Of a stretch of 64,000 bases of DNA, positions 34,463 through 43,792 are shown in pieces. The DNA is from Streptomyces sp. NBC_00341. Its GTDB lineage: Bacteria; Actinomycetota; Actinomycetes; Streptomycetales; Streptomycetaceae. Within the stretch, counting starts at the first letter, position 1. Every line of letters starts with the position of its first letter. The notes beneath the pieces are model-generated. The model saw only the letters and a list, made by a program, of their open reading frames with translations. It made no database searches and was not told where the DNA came from. The DNA is taken from the NCBI RefSeq assembly GCF_041435055.1, contig NZ_CP108002.1:2170001-2234000 (forward strand), in the 5' to 3' direction. The position numbers were made by a program, and so were the translations under genes.

Positions 34463-35511
34463 CCGCGCTCCCAGAATGCAGGACCGACGGGCTCTTCGAA
34501 GTCACCGAGCGCCTCGAGGTTGCCCTCGCTGTTCACGCCGATCCGCAGCTGCGGAAGGGCGTGACCGGCCGGACCGAAGATGACGCGGGCGCCGTCGGAG
34601 AGGTCGAAGGTTGACTGGTGGCACGGGCAGAGCACGTGGTGCGTCTGCTGCTCGTACAGGCTGATCGGGCAGCCGACGTGGGTGCAGATCTTCGAGAAGG
34701 CCACGATGCCCTCGTGGGCCCACTCGCGCTCGCGCTTGTCCTTGATGTTGGACGGCTCGATGCGAATGATCATCAGCGCAGCCTTGGCGATCTGCGTCTG
34801 GAAGTCGTGTGCGTCCTCCTCCAGGCCCTCGGGCATGGCGAAGGTGAGCGAACCCACCGCGACGTCCTCGGGACGGAGCGGCTGGTTCGTGTTCATGTTG
34901 ACGAGCTGCTTGCCCTTGGCCCACAGCGTCGAGCGGAGCTTCTTCTCCGGCAGCGGACCGAGGTCGCGCAGCAGCACCACACCGGCGAGCGGCACCAGGG
35001 CCAGCGCACCGAACATGGTGTTCCGGATCAGCTTGCGCCGGCCGAGCACGGACTCCTCGGCACCGGCCGCGAAGTCCGCCAGGACCTTCGCCCTGACCTC
35101 GGGCTCGGCCGCGATCGGGTGCCGCTCTGCCGGGACCTCCACGTCCGACATCAGGGTGCGCGCCCAGTGGACGGCTCCCGCGCCGATCGCGAAGAGCGCC
35201 ACGCCCAGGGTCAGACCCAGGGAGAAGTTGAGCGCGCTCACATGACCGAACGGGAAGATGTAGACGATCTGGTCGACCGGGAAGATGACGTAGGAGGCGA
35301 TGAAGCCGACCGTCGCCAGCATGGACAGCGTGAACAAGAACGCGACCACGCGCTCGGACCGGTCTGCGGCCCGTTCGTCGATGTCCTGGATGCGCGGCTG
35401 GTGGGCCGGCAGCCCCGGGTCCGCGAACGGATCGTCCGCGCCCTCTACCGCGCCGTGCGCGGGGACCTGCTCTGCGGGCAGGTTCTCTTCTGGAATCTCT
35501 TGGCTACTCAT
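34459..35511 (-). CDS. qcrA: Cytochrome bc1 complex, Rieske iron-sulfur subunit
   Basis: 350 residues. Three N-terminal transmembrane segments (~50-190), unlike the single one of mitochondrial forms, then the Rieske domain with CTHVGC and CPCHQSTF, whose two Cys and two His bind the 2Fe-2S cluster. It passes electrons from menaquinol to the diheme QcrC. The start overlaps the end of qcrC and the end overlaps qcrB, both by 4 bp. Confidence 0.97.
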   Translation of the reverse strand: MSSQEIPEENLPAEQVPAHGAVEGADDPFADPGLPAHQPRIQDIDERAADRSERVVAFLFTLSMLATVGFIASYVIFPVDQIVYIFPFGHVSALNFSLGLTLGVALFAIGAGAVHWARTLMSDVEVPAERHPIAAEPEVRAKVLADFAAGAEESVLGRRKLIRNTMFGALALVPLAGVVLLRDLGPLPEKKLRSTLWAKGKQLVNMNTNQPLRPEDVAVGSLTFAMPEGLEEDAHDFQTQIAKAALMIIRIEPSNIKDKREREWAHEGIVAFSKICTHVGCPISLYEQQTHHVLCPCHQSTFDLSDGARVIFGPAGHALPQLRIGVNSEGNLEALGDFEEPVGPAFWERG

Positions 35512-36317
35512 GACTTCTTGGCCTTAGCGGTGTGGGCCGCGACCCAGATGGCAACTGCGATCAGTGCGCCGAGCCCGAAGATCCAGCCGAACAGACCCTC
35601 GCTGACCGGACCGAGGCCGCCCAGCTTGAGGCCACCGGGGCTCTCGGCCTGCGCGCTGTTCACGGTCTGGACGTACGCGATGATGTCCTTCTTCTGCTGA
35701 TTGGGCATCGTCGTGTCCGGGAAGGACGGCATGCTCTGAGGACCGGTCTGCATGGCCTCGTACATGTGCTTCGGGTCCACGCCCTCAAGGCTGGGAGCGG
35801 ACTTGCCCTTCGTCAGGGCACCGCCCTCGCCGGTGAAGTTGTGGCACTGAGCGCAGTTGGTACGGAACAGGTCGCCGCCCTTGGCCACGTCCGCGCCCTC
35901 AGGGCTGACCTGGCTCTTGGTCGGGACGATCGGGCCGGCGCCGAGCGACGCGACGTACGCCGCGAGCTGGTCGATCTCGGCCTGGTTGTAGATGACCTTC
36001 TTCTTCGGTACCTGGGCACCCGGCTGCTGCGCGGGCATACGGCCGGTACCGACCTGGAAGTCCACGGCGGCGGAGCCCACGCCGACAAGCTGGGGCCCGT
36101 CGGTGGTTCCTTCACCGCCGGTTCCGTGGCAGCTGGCGCAACCGACGGAGTACAGCTTCTTGCCCTCGTCGATGGCGAGGGACTGGGCGGTTTCGTCGGC
36201 CTGCGCCTTACTCGCGGGCGCAAACGCGGCGTACAGCCCCCCGGTAGCCGCCAGCGCGAGGAGTAGTACGACGACCGCCGCCAACGGATGGCGTCGTCGT
36301 GCGGAGAGCTTTTTCAC
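35508..36317 (-). CDS. qcrC: Cytochrome bc1 complex, diheme cytochrome c subunit
   Basis: 269 residues. N-terminal membrane segment (~12-35), two class I cytochrome c domains with CASCH (~60) and CAQCH (~160), distal Met in GRMPAQ and QSMPSF, and a C-terminal anchor (~238-260). The fused diheme protein replaces soluble cytochrome c in actinobacteria and hands electrons straight to the aa3 oxidase. First gene of qcrCAB, 62 bp after ctaE. Confidence 0.97.
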   Translation of the reverse strand: MKKLSARRRHPLAAVVVLLLALAATGGLYAAFAPASKAQADETAQSLAIDEGKKLYSVGCASCHGTGGEGTTDGPQLVGVGSAAVDFQVGTGRMPAQQPGAQVPKKKVIYNQAEIDQLAAYVASLGAGPIVPTKSQVSPEGADVAKGGDLFRTNCAQCHNFTGEGGALTKGKSAPSLEGVDPKHMYEAMQTGPQSMPSFPDTTMPNQQKKDIIAYVQTVNSAQAESPGGLKLGGLGPVSEGLFGWIFGLGALIAVAIWVAAHTAKAKKS

Positions 36318-36379
36318 GGATTACCCCGGTGTCAGGATCTTCTGCGTCGATGCTGGATGTGGTTCGGGCTCTGGCCCGG

Positions 36380-37000
36380 TTACTTGATCAAGTAGATCGT
36401 GGCAAAGAGGCCGATCCACACAACATCGACGAAGTGCCAGTAATAGGACACGACGATGGCAGCGGTCGCCTGTTCATGGGTGAACCTCTTGGCTGCGTAT
36501 GTCCTGCCCAGAACGAACAGGAAGGCGATGAGACCGCCTGTCACATGCAGACCATGGAAGCCAGTGGTCAGGTAGAACACCGAGCCGTACGGATCCGAGG
36601 ACAGCGAGAGGCCGTCCTTCTTCACCAGCTCGGTGTACTCGAAGATCTGGCCTCCGATGAAGATCGCACCCATCACGAACGTGATCACGAACCAGGCGCG
36701 GAGCTTCTTCACATCGCCCCGCTCCGCGGCGAAGACGCCGAGCTGGCAGGTGAGTGATGAGAGCACCAGGATGGTGGTGTTCGTCGCCGAGAACGGAACG
36801 TTCAGGGACGACGCCATTTCCTTCCAGTGAACTGGTCCGGTCACCGATCGCAGGGTGAAGTACATCGCGAAGAGGGCCGCGAAGAACATCAGCTCGGAAC
36901 TCAACCAGATGATGGTTCCGACGCTGGTGAGGTTCGGCCGATTGACCGACGGGTGCGCGTGCCCGGTTTCTACTGTCGTTGCTGTCGCCACGACCGACAT
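36380..37000 (-). CDS. ctaE: Cytochrome c oxidase subunit III
   Basis: 206 residues with five transmembrane helices; the first two helices of longer subunit III proteins are missing, as usual in actinobacteria. FHGLHVTGG and [10 protein letters not shown] mark the family. The ATG at 37000 is inside a 19-bp perfect palindrome (36992-37010) and has no close ribosome site. A leaderless start at the GTG of codon 4, 7 nt after CATAAT, is an alternative. First gene of ctaE-qcrCAB. Confidence 0.94.
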   Translation of the reverse strand: MSVVATATTVETGHAHPSVNRPNLTSVGTIIWLSSELMFFAALFAMYFTLRSVTGPVHWKEMASSLNVPFSATNTTILVLSSLTCQLGVFAAERGDVKKLRAWFVITFVMGAIFIGGQIFEYTELVKKDGLSLSSDPYGSVFYLTTGFHGLHVTGGLIAFLFVLGRTYAAKRFTHEQATAAIVVSYYWHFVDVVWIGLFATIYLIK

Positions 37001-37010
37001 TATGTCGGTC
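36992..37010. promoter_or_regulatory. Perfect 19-bp palindrome over the ctaE start
   Basis: GACCGACAT-T-ATGTCGGTC (9+1+9). The ctaE start codon is in its centre. It could be an operator or an mRNA hairpin hiding the start. It is not like the Rex site TTGTGAA-N4-TTCACAA. Confidence 0.7.
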
Positions 37011-37202
37011 GCTTATCCCGCCCTCACTCCGGGGGGTGCCGTTCGGTGTGTCAGAGGGGTGTGTCCTCCCCGAACGGCCCATGGATCCGCTGCCCGGGGC
37101 AGTGCTGACAGGCCGTCGGGCGGAGTACGATCCGCGCATCGGACAGCCCTCACGCACCGAGGGCCCCGACGGCCCCGAAGACACGGATGTCACGGAGGAA
37201 CA

Positions 37203-37604
37203 ATGCAGCCGACCGCCACGGTCCTGGTCTACAGCGACAACGCACACACCCGTGAGCAGGTGAGGCTCGCGGCAGGGCGCAGGCCCGCGGCGGACGTCCC
37301 GCCGGTGGAGTTCCTGGAGTGCGCCACCCTGCCCGCCGTCCTGGACGCTCTGGACCAGGGAGGCGTCGACGTCTGCGTGTTGGACGGTGAGACCGCCCCG
37401 GCCGGCGGCATGGGCGTCTGCCGGCAGATCAAGGACGAGGTCTTCCGCTGCCCGCCGGTACTGCTGCTGATCGGGCGCCCGCAGGACGCCTGGCTGGCCA
37501 CCTGGAGCCGCGCGGACGCCGCGGTGACCCTGCCGGTCGAGCCGGTCGGGTTCGCGGACGCCCTGGCCGCCCTGCTGCGCAGCAGGCTCTCCGTGGGCGC
37601 CTGA
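37203..37604 (+). CDS. Receiver-like (pseudo-response regulator) protein
   Basis: 133 residues with the fold order of a CheY-like receiver and no output domain. The phospho-site position is Asp in CVLDGETAPAG; the usual acidic pair near the N-terminus is reduced (VYSDNAHT) and the conserved KP before the last helix reads VEP. It may therefore not be phosphorylated normally. ATG at 37203 has GGAGGAA upstream. Divergent from ctaE, which suggests but does not prove a link with respiration. Confidence 0.75.
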   Translation: MQPTATVLVYSDNAHTREQVRLAAGRRPAADVPPVEFLECATLPAVLDALDQGGVDVCVLDGETAPAGGMGVCRQIKDEVFRCPPVLLLIGRPQDAWLATWSRADAAVTLPVEPVGFADALAALLRSRLSVGA

Positions 37605-37653
37605 GGGCCCGCCTGACGCCCGTTGTCCCGCAGAGGGGCAGCGCACTCCCCGC

Positions 37654-38907
37654 TCAGACCTCGGGGCGCAGGCGTGCCGCCTGAACCGGGTCGACCCGGT
37701 CGGGCGTGTCGTTCTGCAGTGCGCTGCCCTTCTGCCATTTCGCCCAGGACAGGTTCCAGTCGCCGTAGCCGTTGTCGAACGGCGTCATGGTCTCGCCCTC
37801 GCTGCCGACGACCTTGACGATGTCGCCCTCGCGCACGGTGTTGTAGAACCACTCCGCCTCGCTGGTGCTCATCCCGGTGCAGCCGTGGCTGACGTTCGCG
37901 ACGCCCTGCGAGCCGGTGGACCAGGGGGCCGCGTGCACGTACTCGCCGCTCCAGGTGACCCGGGTCGCGTAGTAGACCGGCAGATCGTACGAGTCACTCG
38001 AACCCTCGGCGATGCCGATGGTCTCCCCGCGCATACGTACGTAGTACTCCTTGCCCAGCACGACCTTGACGCCGTTGCGGGTGGAGAAGCCGGGCTTTCC
38101 CGTGGTCACCGGGATGGTGTTGATCACTTCTCCGTTGCGCTTGACCGTCATGGAGTGCTCCGAGGCGTCGGTGATGGCCTCGATCCGGTCGCCGGTAGTG
38201 ATCTTCAACGCTTTCGTGGGCGCCCCGTACAGCGCGTTGGCCACCTTGATGCCGGTCAGATCGCTGCTGACCTCGATGGAGGCCTTGGCCGGCCAGTAGT
38301 CCTCGGGCCGGTAGTGCAGCGTCTTGTCGTCGACCCAGTACCAGGAGCCGGTCACGGCGGGCGTGGAGCGCACCCTCAGCGCGCGTTCGACGGTGGCACG
38401 GGCGGCCTTGTCGGCGACCGGGGCGCTGAGTTGCGCCGTAACGGGCTGTCCGACGCCGTAGGTGCCCGTCTGAGGGCCGAAGGTGACCTTCAGGAACCTC
38501 TTGGCGGCGGCGGTGCCGAAAGACAGCGTGCGGCTGCCTGGGGCGCCTTCGTCGTTCTCCATGCTGACCTTGACGGTGTACCGCGTGCCCGCGGCGAGCG
38601 GGGCGGTGGAGTGCCAGCGGTGTCCGTCGGCGTCGAGTTCGCCCGCCAGATGGCGTCCCTCGCCGTCCACGGCCGTCACATCGGTGATCCGGCCGTCGTC
38701 GCCGTCCACGCTGACTTCCAGGGGCTTGTCCGGGTCGACCTTCTCACCGCCGTCGGGCGTGTTGGAGGAGATCTCGTCGGCGGCGTCGTACGGCTTGGCC
38801 GCCAGCGGATGGCTGTCGGACTCCCCACAGGCGGTCATCCCTGCGACCAGGGTCACGACCAGCAGAGTGCAGCTCACTACGGGACGGATGCGCGGCGTGT
38901 GGTTCAT
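37654..38907 (-). CDS. Lipoprotein L,D-transpeptidase
   Basis: 417 residues. Lipoprotein signal with lipobox GMTAC (Cys27), two Ig-like domains (~50-250) and a YkuD catalytic domain with HAAPWS and the active-site SHGCTGMS. The C-terminal ~60 residues form the extra subdomain of actinobacterial Ldt proteins. It makes 3-3 cross-links in peptidoglycan outside the membrane. ATG at 38907. It lies alone between the two halves of the cytochrome oxidase genes. Confidence 0.9.
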   Translation of the reverse strand: MNHTPRIRPVVSCTLLVVTLVAGMTACGESDSHPLAAKPYDAADEISSNTPDGGEKVDPDKPLEVSVDGDDGRITDVTAVDGEGRHLAGELDADGHRWHSTAPLAAGTRYTVKVSMENDEGAPGSRTLSFGTAAAKRFLKVTFGPQTGTYGVGQPVTAQLSAPVADKAARATVERALRVRSTPAVTGSWYWVDDKTLHYRPEDYWPAKASIEVSSDLTGIKVANALYGAPTKALKITTGDRIEAITDASEHSMTVKRNGEVINTIPVTTGKPGFSTRNGVKVVLGKEYYVRMRGETIGIAEGSSDSYDLPVYYATRVTWSGEYVHAAPWSTGSQGVANVSHGCTGMSTSEAEWFYNTVREGDIVKVVGSEGETMTPFDNGYGDWNLSWAKWQKGSALQNDTPDRVDPVQAARLRPEV

Positions 38908-38957
38908 GAACCCACGCTAAGAAGATTCATCCGTTTCAGCGCGCGGGGTGACTGCAA

Positions 38958-38998
38958 ACGGGGGGCCCGCACTTCTCGTGGAAGTGCGGGCCCCCCGT
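38958..38998 (-). terminator. Terminator after ctaF, 18-bp stem
   Basis: 38958-38975 pairs perfectly with 38981-38998, loop TCGTG. It ends the ctaC-ctaD-ctaF operon. Confidence 0.92.
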
Positions 38999-39029
38999 CA
39001 GGTGGAGCGGTGTCACGGGTGGAGCGGTG

Positions 39030-39428
39030 TCACTGGGTGCGGTTCTCGCCGCGGTAGTACTCGAAGACCCAGCCGAACAGACCGACCATGATCACCGGGA
39101 GCGAGAAGTAGAGCAGCCACCAGCCGAAGATGACTCCCATGAAGGCGAGTGCGCCGCCGACCGCCAGCGAGAGCGGCTGCCAGCTGTGCGGGGAGAAGAA
39201 CCCCACGTCGCCGGCCTCGTCCGCCACGTCGGCTTCCTTGTCGTCCTGCGCGAGCGCGTCGACCCGCCGGGCCGTGAAGGCCAGGTAGAAGCCGATCATG
39301 ACGCTCAGGCCGAAGGCCAGGACGAGCGCGGTGGTTCCGGCCGGCTCCTTGGACCACACGCCGTACGTGATGGCCATGGCGAGGATGAAGACCGCCAGCC
39401 AGATGAACAGCTTGCCCTGGATCTTCAC
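39030..39428 (-). CDS. ctaF: Cytochrome c oxidase subunit IV (actinobacterial)
   Basis: 132 residues with four transmembrane helices: two at the N-terminus (~5-55), then a hydrophilic loop with HSWQP, then two (~85-125). This CtaF type is found in actinobacteria and is needed for an assembled aa3 oxidase. ATG at 39428 overlaps the ctaD stop by 4 bp. Confidence 0.93.
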   Translation of the reverse strand: MKIQGKLFIWLAVFILAMAITYGVWSKEPAGTTALVLAFGLSVMIGFYLAFTARRVDALAQDDKEADVADEAGDVGFFSPHSWQPLSLAVGGALAFMGVIFGWWLLYFSLPVIMVGLFGWVFEYYRGENRTQ

Positions 39429-41161
39429 TTGCCAGCCTCCTTGCCGCCGGCGAGGGCCTTGTCACCCTCGGAGTGGTGCTCAAGCTGTTCGAGCGCCGTG
39501 ATTTCCGGGTGGTGCAGGTCGAACGCCGGGGATTCGGAACGGATCCGCGGAAGGGTGATGAAGTTGTGCCGGGGCGGCGGGCAGGAGGTCGCCCACTCCA
39601 GCGAGCGGCCGTAACCCCACGGGTCGTCGACCTCGATCTTCTTGCCGTACTTGGCCGTCTTCCAGACGTTGTAGAAGAACGGCAGGATCGACAGTCCGAG
39701 CAGGAACGAGCAGATCGTGGAGATCGTGTTCAGCGCGGTGAAGCCGTCCGCCGCGAGGTAGTCCGCGTAACGACGCGGCATACCCTCGGCGCCCAGCCAG
39801 TGCTGCACCAGGAACGTGCCGTGGAAGCCCACGAACAGCGTCCAGAAGGTGATCTTGCCGAGCCGCTCGTCCAGCATCTTTCCGGTGAACTTCGGCCACC
39901 AGAAGTGGAATCCGGAGAACATCGCGAAGACCACGGTGCCGAAGACCACGTAGTGGAAGTGCGCCACCACGAAGTACGAGTCCGAGACGTGGAAGTCCAT
40001 CGGGGGCGACGCGAGGATGACGCCGGTCAGACCACCGAAGGCGAAGGTGATCAGGAAGCCGACGGCCCAGAGCATCGGTGTCTCGAAGGACAACGAGCCC
40101 TTCCACATCGTGCCGATCCAGTTGAAGAACTTCACCCCGGTCGGTACCGCGATGAGGAACGTCATGAACGAGAAGAACGGCAACAGCACACCGCCGGTGA
40201 CGTACATGTGGTGGGCCCACACGGTCACGGACAGACCCGCGATGGCGATCGTCGCACCGATCAGGCCGATGTATCCGAACATCGGCTTTCGACTGAACAC
40301 TGGGATCACTTCGGAGACGATCCCGAAGAAGGGCAAAGCGATGATGTACACCTCTGGATGCCCGAAGAACCAGAATAGGTGTTGCCATAGCAGTGCGCCG
40401 CCATTGGCCGCGTCGAATACATGCGCCCCGAATTTTCGGTCCGCCTCCAGCGCGAAGAGCGCCGCGGCGAGGACCGGGAAGGCCAGCAGGACCAGGACAC
40501 CGGTCAGCAGGACGTTCCAGACGAAGATCGGCATGCGGAACATCGTCATGCCGGGTGCGCGCATGCAGATGATCGTGGTGATGAAGTTGACCGAGCCGAG
40601 GATCGTGCCGAATCCGGAGAAGGCCAGACCCATGATCCACATATCGGCGCCGACGCCCGGCGAGCGGACCGCGTCCGAGAGCGGGGAGTAGGCGAACCAG
40701 CCGAAGTCGGCCGCACCCTGCGGGGTGAGGAAGCCGGCCACCGCGATGATCGAACCGAAGAGGTAGAGCCAGTACGCGAACATGTTCAGCCGCGGGAACG
40801 CCACGTCGGGCGCACCGATCTGCAGCGGCATGATCCAGTTCGCGAACCCGGCGAACAGCGGCGTCGCGAACATCAGCAGCATGATCGTGCCGTGCATCGT
40901 GAACGCCTGGTTGAACTGCTCGTTCGACATGATCTGCGTACCCGGACGGGCCAGCTCGGCGCGCATGAAGAGCGCGAGCAGACCGCCGATGCAGAAGAAG
41001 GCGAACGATGTGACCAGGTACATCGTGCCGATCGTCTTGTGGTCAGTGGTGGTCATCCACTTGATGACGACGTTTCCCGGCTGCTTGCGCCGGACCGGCA
41101 GCTCGTCCTCGTACGAGTCGTCTGCTGCCGCGGCACCCTGAGGTTCGTTGAGGATGCTCAC
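39425..41161 (-). CDS. ctaD: Cytochrome c oxidase subunit I
   Basis: 578 residues, twelve transmembrane helices; carries heme a and the heme a3-CuB centre. Ligand motifs: FTMHGTIM (heme a His), [11 protein letters not shown] (CuB His with the cross-linked Tyr), WAHHMY (two CuB His) and HFHYV (heme a3 and a His). The K-channel and D-channel residues GMPRRY and [10 protein letters not shown] are in place. GTG at 41161 forms GTGA with the ctaC stop. Confidence 0.97.
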   Translation of the reverse strand: MSILNEPQGAAAADDSYEDELPVRRKQPGNVVIKWMTTTDHKTIGTMYLVTSFAFFCIGGLLALFMRAELARPGTQIMSNEQFNQAFTMHGTIMLLMFATPLFAGFANWIMPLQIGAPDVAFPRLNMFAYWLYLFGSIIAVAGFLTPQGAADFGWFAYSPLSDAVRSPGVGADMWIMGLAFSGFGTILGSVNFITTIICMRAPGMTMFRMPIFVWNVLLTGVLVLLAFPVLAAALFALEADRKFGAHVFDAANGGALLWQHLFWFFGHPEVYIIALPFFGIVSEVIPVFSRKPMFGYIGLIGATIAIAGLSVTVWAHHMYVTGGVLLPFFSFMTFLIAVPTGVKFFNWIGTMWKGSLSFETPMLWAVGFLITFAFGGLTGVILASPPMDFHVSDSYFVVAHFHYVVFGTVVFAMFSGFHFWWPKFTGKMLDERLGKITFWTLFVGFHGTFLVQHWLGAEGMPRRYADYLAADGFTALNTISTICSFLLGLSILPFFYNVWKTAKYGKKIEVDDPWGYGRSLEWATSCPPPRHNFITLPRIRSESPAFDLHHPEITALEQLEHHSEGDKALAGGKEAGK

Positions 41162-42120
41162 AGTTTGTTCGTCTCCGCATTCCTGGCCGGGTCAGTCTGC
41201 TCGATGCCGGCCGGCACGTAGCCCGTGTTGCCCTTCTTCGCCAGCTCCTTGAGGTGCGCCTGGTAGCGCTCCGGGGAGACGACCTTGACGTTGAAGAGCA
41301 TGCGGGAGTGGTCGGCGCCACAGAGCTCGGCGCACTTGCCCATGAAGGTGCCCTCCTGGTTGGGAGTCACCTCGAAGGAGTTGGTGTGGCCCGGAATGAC
41401 GTCCTGCTTCATGAGGAACGGCACCACCCAGAAGGAGTGGATGACGTCACGCGAAGTCAGGATGAAGCGGACCTTCTCCCCCTTGGCCAGCCACAGGGTC
41501 GGACCGGGGTTGCCGTTCTGCGGGTTCCGGGTCCCCGGGACGCCGACGTCGTAGACGCCGTCAGCACCCTTGGGGAAGTCCTTGCGGAACCGGTCCGGGA
41601 TGGCGTCGAGCTCCTTGGGGACCTTGTTGCCCGTGGCGGCAGAGCCGTCCACGTTCTCGATGTAGTTGAAGCCCCAGCTCCACTGGTAGCCGACCACGTT
41701 GACCGTGTGGGCGGGCTTCGGGGAGAGTTCGAGGATCTTCGATTCGTCGCGCGCGGTGAAGTAGAACAACACCGAGACGATGATCAGAGGGACCACGGTG
41801 TACAACGCCTCGATCGGCATGTTGTACCGGGTCTGCGGAGGAACCTCCACCTTGGTGCGGCTGCGCCGGTGGAAGATGACGCTCCACAGGATCAGGCCCC
41901 AGACGAGGACACCCGTGGCGAGCGCTGCCGCCCACGAGCCCTGCCAGAGGGAAAGGATCCGTGGGGCCTCTTCCGTCACCGGAGTAGGCATACCGAGGCG
42001 GGGGAAATCCTTGTATGTGCAACCGGTTGCGGTCGCCAGGATCAGGCCCGCAGTCAGCACCTGCGGCAGCTTCCGCCGCATCGGGCGCCGCGACGAGCGG
42101 TCGGAGCCGTTGGGACTCAC
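41158..42120 (-). CDS. ctaC: Cytochrome c oxidase subunit II
   Basis: 320 residues. Lipoprotein-like signal with ATGC, two transmembrane helices (~50-115), then the CuA domain with IHSFWVP (His), [12 protein letters not shown] (two Cys, His, Met) and the bridging Glu of CAELC. It takes electrons from QcrC. GTG at 42120 is chosen because GGGAAGG lies 6 nt upstream and the product starts with SPNGSDRSS; a longer frame to 42150 lacks a ribosome site. First gene of ctaCDF. Confidence 0.95.
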   Translation of the reverse strand: MSPNGSDRSSRRPMRRKLPQVLTAGLILATATGCTYKDFPRLGMPTPVTEEAPRILSLWQGSWAAALATGVLVWGLILWSVIFHRRSRTKVEVPPQTRYNMPIEALYTVVPLIIVSVLFYFTARDESKILELSPKPAHTVNVVGYQWSWGFNYIENVDGSAATGNKVPKELDAIPDRFRKDFPKGADGVYDVGVPGTRNPQNGNPGPTLWLAKGEKVRFILTSRDVIHSFWVVPFLMKQDVIPGHTNSFEVTPNQEGTFMGKCAELCGADHSRMLFNVKVVSPERYQAHLKELAKKGNTGYVPAGIEQTDPARNAETNKL

Positions 42121-42199
42121 GTAGCGCCTTCCCGAGAGTCTCGCCCGCACGGTCGGCGCGCCCGTCTCGTTTGTCGGTCGCCGCCCCTGACGCGGGCAG

Positions 42200-42228
42200 G
42201 GGTTTGGATGTTTATGCGGACCAAACCC
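42200..42228. promoter_or_regulatory. Inverted repeat upstream of ctaC
   Basis: GGGTTTGG (42200-42207) and CCAAACCC (42221-42228), 13-nt spacer, in an AT-richer island 80 bp upstream of ctaC. The 271-bp divergent gap to the desulfurase gene holds nothing else clear. Candidate operator for the oxidase operon. Confidence 0.45.
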
Positions 42229-42391
42229 TACTGGACGCTATTTGGGGTCGCGCGGGGAGGGTGCCCAACGCGCCGCCCGACTCCCCGAAGGGGTGGAATC
42301 CGCGCCTCCGGCCGCCATCTGACGCCCCCTCTCCTGACCCCGCGGGCGGCCGGGTCCCGGGCCCCGCTCCGGACCCGGCTAGCGTGGCCGG

Positions 42392-43774
42392 GTGCCCTAC
42401 TTCGACGCCGCGTCCGCCGCCCCCCTCCACCCCGTCGCCCGCCAGGCGCTGCTTGCCGCACTGGACGAGGGCTGGGCCGATCCGGCCCGGCTCCACCGGG
42501 AGGGGCGGCGGGCCCGGCTGCTGCTGGACGCGGCCAGGGAGGCCGCCGCGGAGGCCGTCGGCTGCCGCCCCGACGAGCTCAGTTTCACCTCGTCCGGCAC
42601 CCGGGCGGTGCACTCAGGAATTTCCGGGGCTCTCGCCGGGCGTCGGCGTGTCGGCCGCCATCTGGCCGTCTCCGCGGTCGAACACTCGTCCGTGCTCCAT
42701 TCGGCGGCCGACCACGAGAGCCGGGGCGGGACGGTCACCGAGGTGCCGGTGGACCGGTCGGGGGCGGTGGAGCCGGCGGCGTACGGAGCGGCGCTGCGCG
42801 AGGACACCGCGCTGGCCTGCCTCCAGTCCGCCAACCACGAGGTCGGCACGGTGCAGCCGGTGGCCGAGGTCGCCGCGCTCTGCCGGGAGGCAGGGGTGCC
42901 GTTGCTGGTGGACGCCGCCCAGTCGCTGGGCCTGGAACCGGTGCCCGGCGGCTGGTCGCTGCTGGCGGCGAGCGCCCACAAGTGGGGCGGTCCGGCCGGC
43001 GTCGGGCTGCTGGCGGTGCGCAAGGGCGTCCGGTTCGCCGTCCAAGGTCCGGCCGACGAGCGGGAGTCGGGGCGCGCCGCCGGCTTCGAGGACATTCCGG
43101 CGATCGTGGCCGCGGCGGCGTCCCTGCGGGCGGTGCGGGCGGAGGCGGCGGCCGAGTCGGTGCGGCTGAGCGCGCTGGTGGACCGGATCCGCAGCCGGGT
43201 GCCTGTACTGGTGCCCGATGTGGAGGTCGTCGGTGACCCGGTGCGGCGGCTGCCGCATCTGGTCACGTTCTCCTGTCTCTATGTCGACGGAGAGACCCTG
43301 CTCCACGAGCTGGACCGGGCGGGTTTCTCCGTATCGTCCGGTTCGTCCTGCACGAGCAGCACCCTGACCCCGAGCCATGTGCTGAAGGCGATGGGGGTGC
43401 TGTCGGAGGGCAACGTCCGCGTGTCGCTGCCGATGGGCACTACGGAGGAGGACGTAGACCGCTTCCTCGACGTGCTGCCCGGGGCGGTGGCGGGGGTACG
43501 GGAGAAGCTGGGCGCGCCCGCCCCGGCAGCGCCCGCCGCCGCCCCGGCGGCCTCGCTGGTCGTCGACGCGCTCGGCAGGCGCTGCCCGATCCCGGTGATC
43601 GAGCTCGCAAAGGTGATCGGAGAGGTACCGGTGGGCGGCACGGTGACGGTCCTGTCCGACGACGAGGCGGCCCGGCTCGACATTCCGGCCTGGTGCGCGA
43701 TGCGCGAACAGGAGTACGTGGGTGAGGAGCCGGCGGACCGGGGCTCGGCCTATGTGGTCCGCCGACTGTCCTGA
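42392..43774 (+). CDS. Cysteine desulfurase fused to a TusA-like sulfur carrier
   Basis: 460 residues. Residues 1-375 form a NifS/IscS-type desulfurase: YFDAASAAP, EHSSVLHSA, SANHEVGT, Schiff-base Lys in ASAHKWGG and active Cys in SSGSSCTSS. Residues ~388-460 are a TusA/SirA domain with RRCPIPV (sulfur-accepting Cys), joined by an Ala/Pro linker. The fusion allows direct persulfide hand-over, for example for tRNA or cofactor thiolation. GTG at 42392 has TAGCGT 6 nt upstream (42380-42385), a leaderless start. Confidence 0.93.
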   Translation: MPYFDAASAAPLHPVARQALLAALDEGWADPARLHREGRRARLLLDAAREAAAEAVGCRPDELSFTSSGTRAVHSGISGALAGRRRVGRHLAVSAVEHSSVLHSAADHESRGGTVTEVPVDRSGAVEPAAYGAALREDTALACLQSANHEVGTVQPVAEVAALCREAGVPLLVDAAQSLGLEPVPGGWSLLAASAHKWGGPAGVGLLAVRKGVRFAVQGPADERESGRAAGFEDIPAIVAAAASLRAVRAEAAAESVRLSALVDRIRSRVPVLVPDVEVVGDPVRRLPHLVTFSCLYVDGETLLHELDRAGFSVSSGSSCTSSTLTPSHVLKAMGVLSEGNVRVSLPMGTTEEDVDRFLDVLPGAVAGVREKLGAPAPAAPAAAPAASLVVDALGRRCPIPVIELAKVIGEVPVGGTVTVLSDDEAARLDIPAWCAMREQEYVGEEPADRGSAYVVRRLS

Positions 43775-43792
43775 CCTGTCTCTGCGCGAGCT

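Noticed and set aside
32840..34564. 574-codon open frame on the plus strand
   Set aside because: Antisense to qcrB and the start of qcrA, whose heme, quinone and Rieske motifs are unmistakable.
36318..37202. Rex (redox) operator near the respiratory genes
   Set aside because: No TTGTGAA-N4-TTCACAA-like sequence; the palindrome at ctaE is different.
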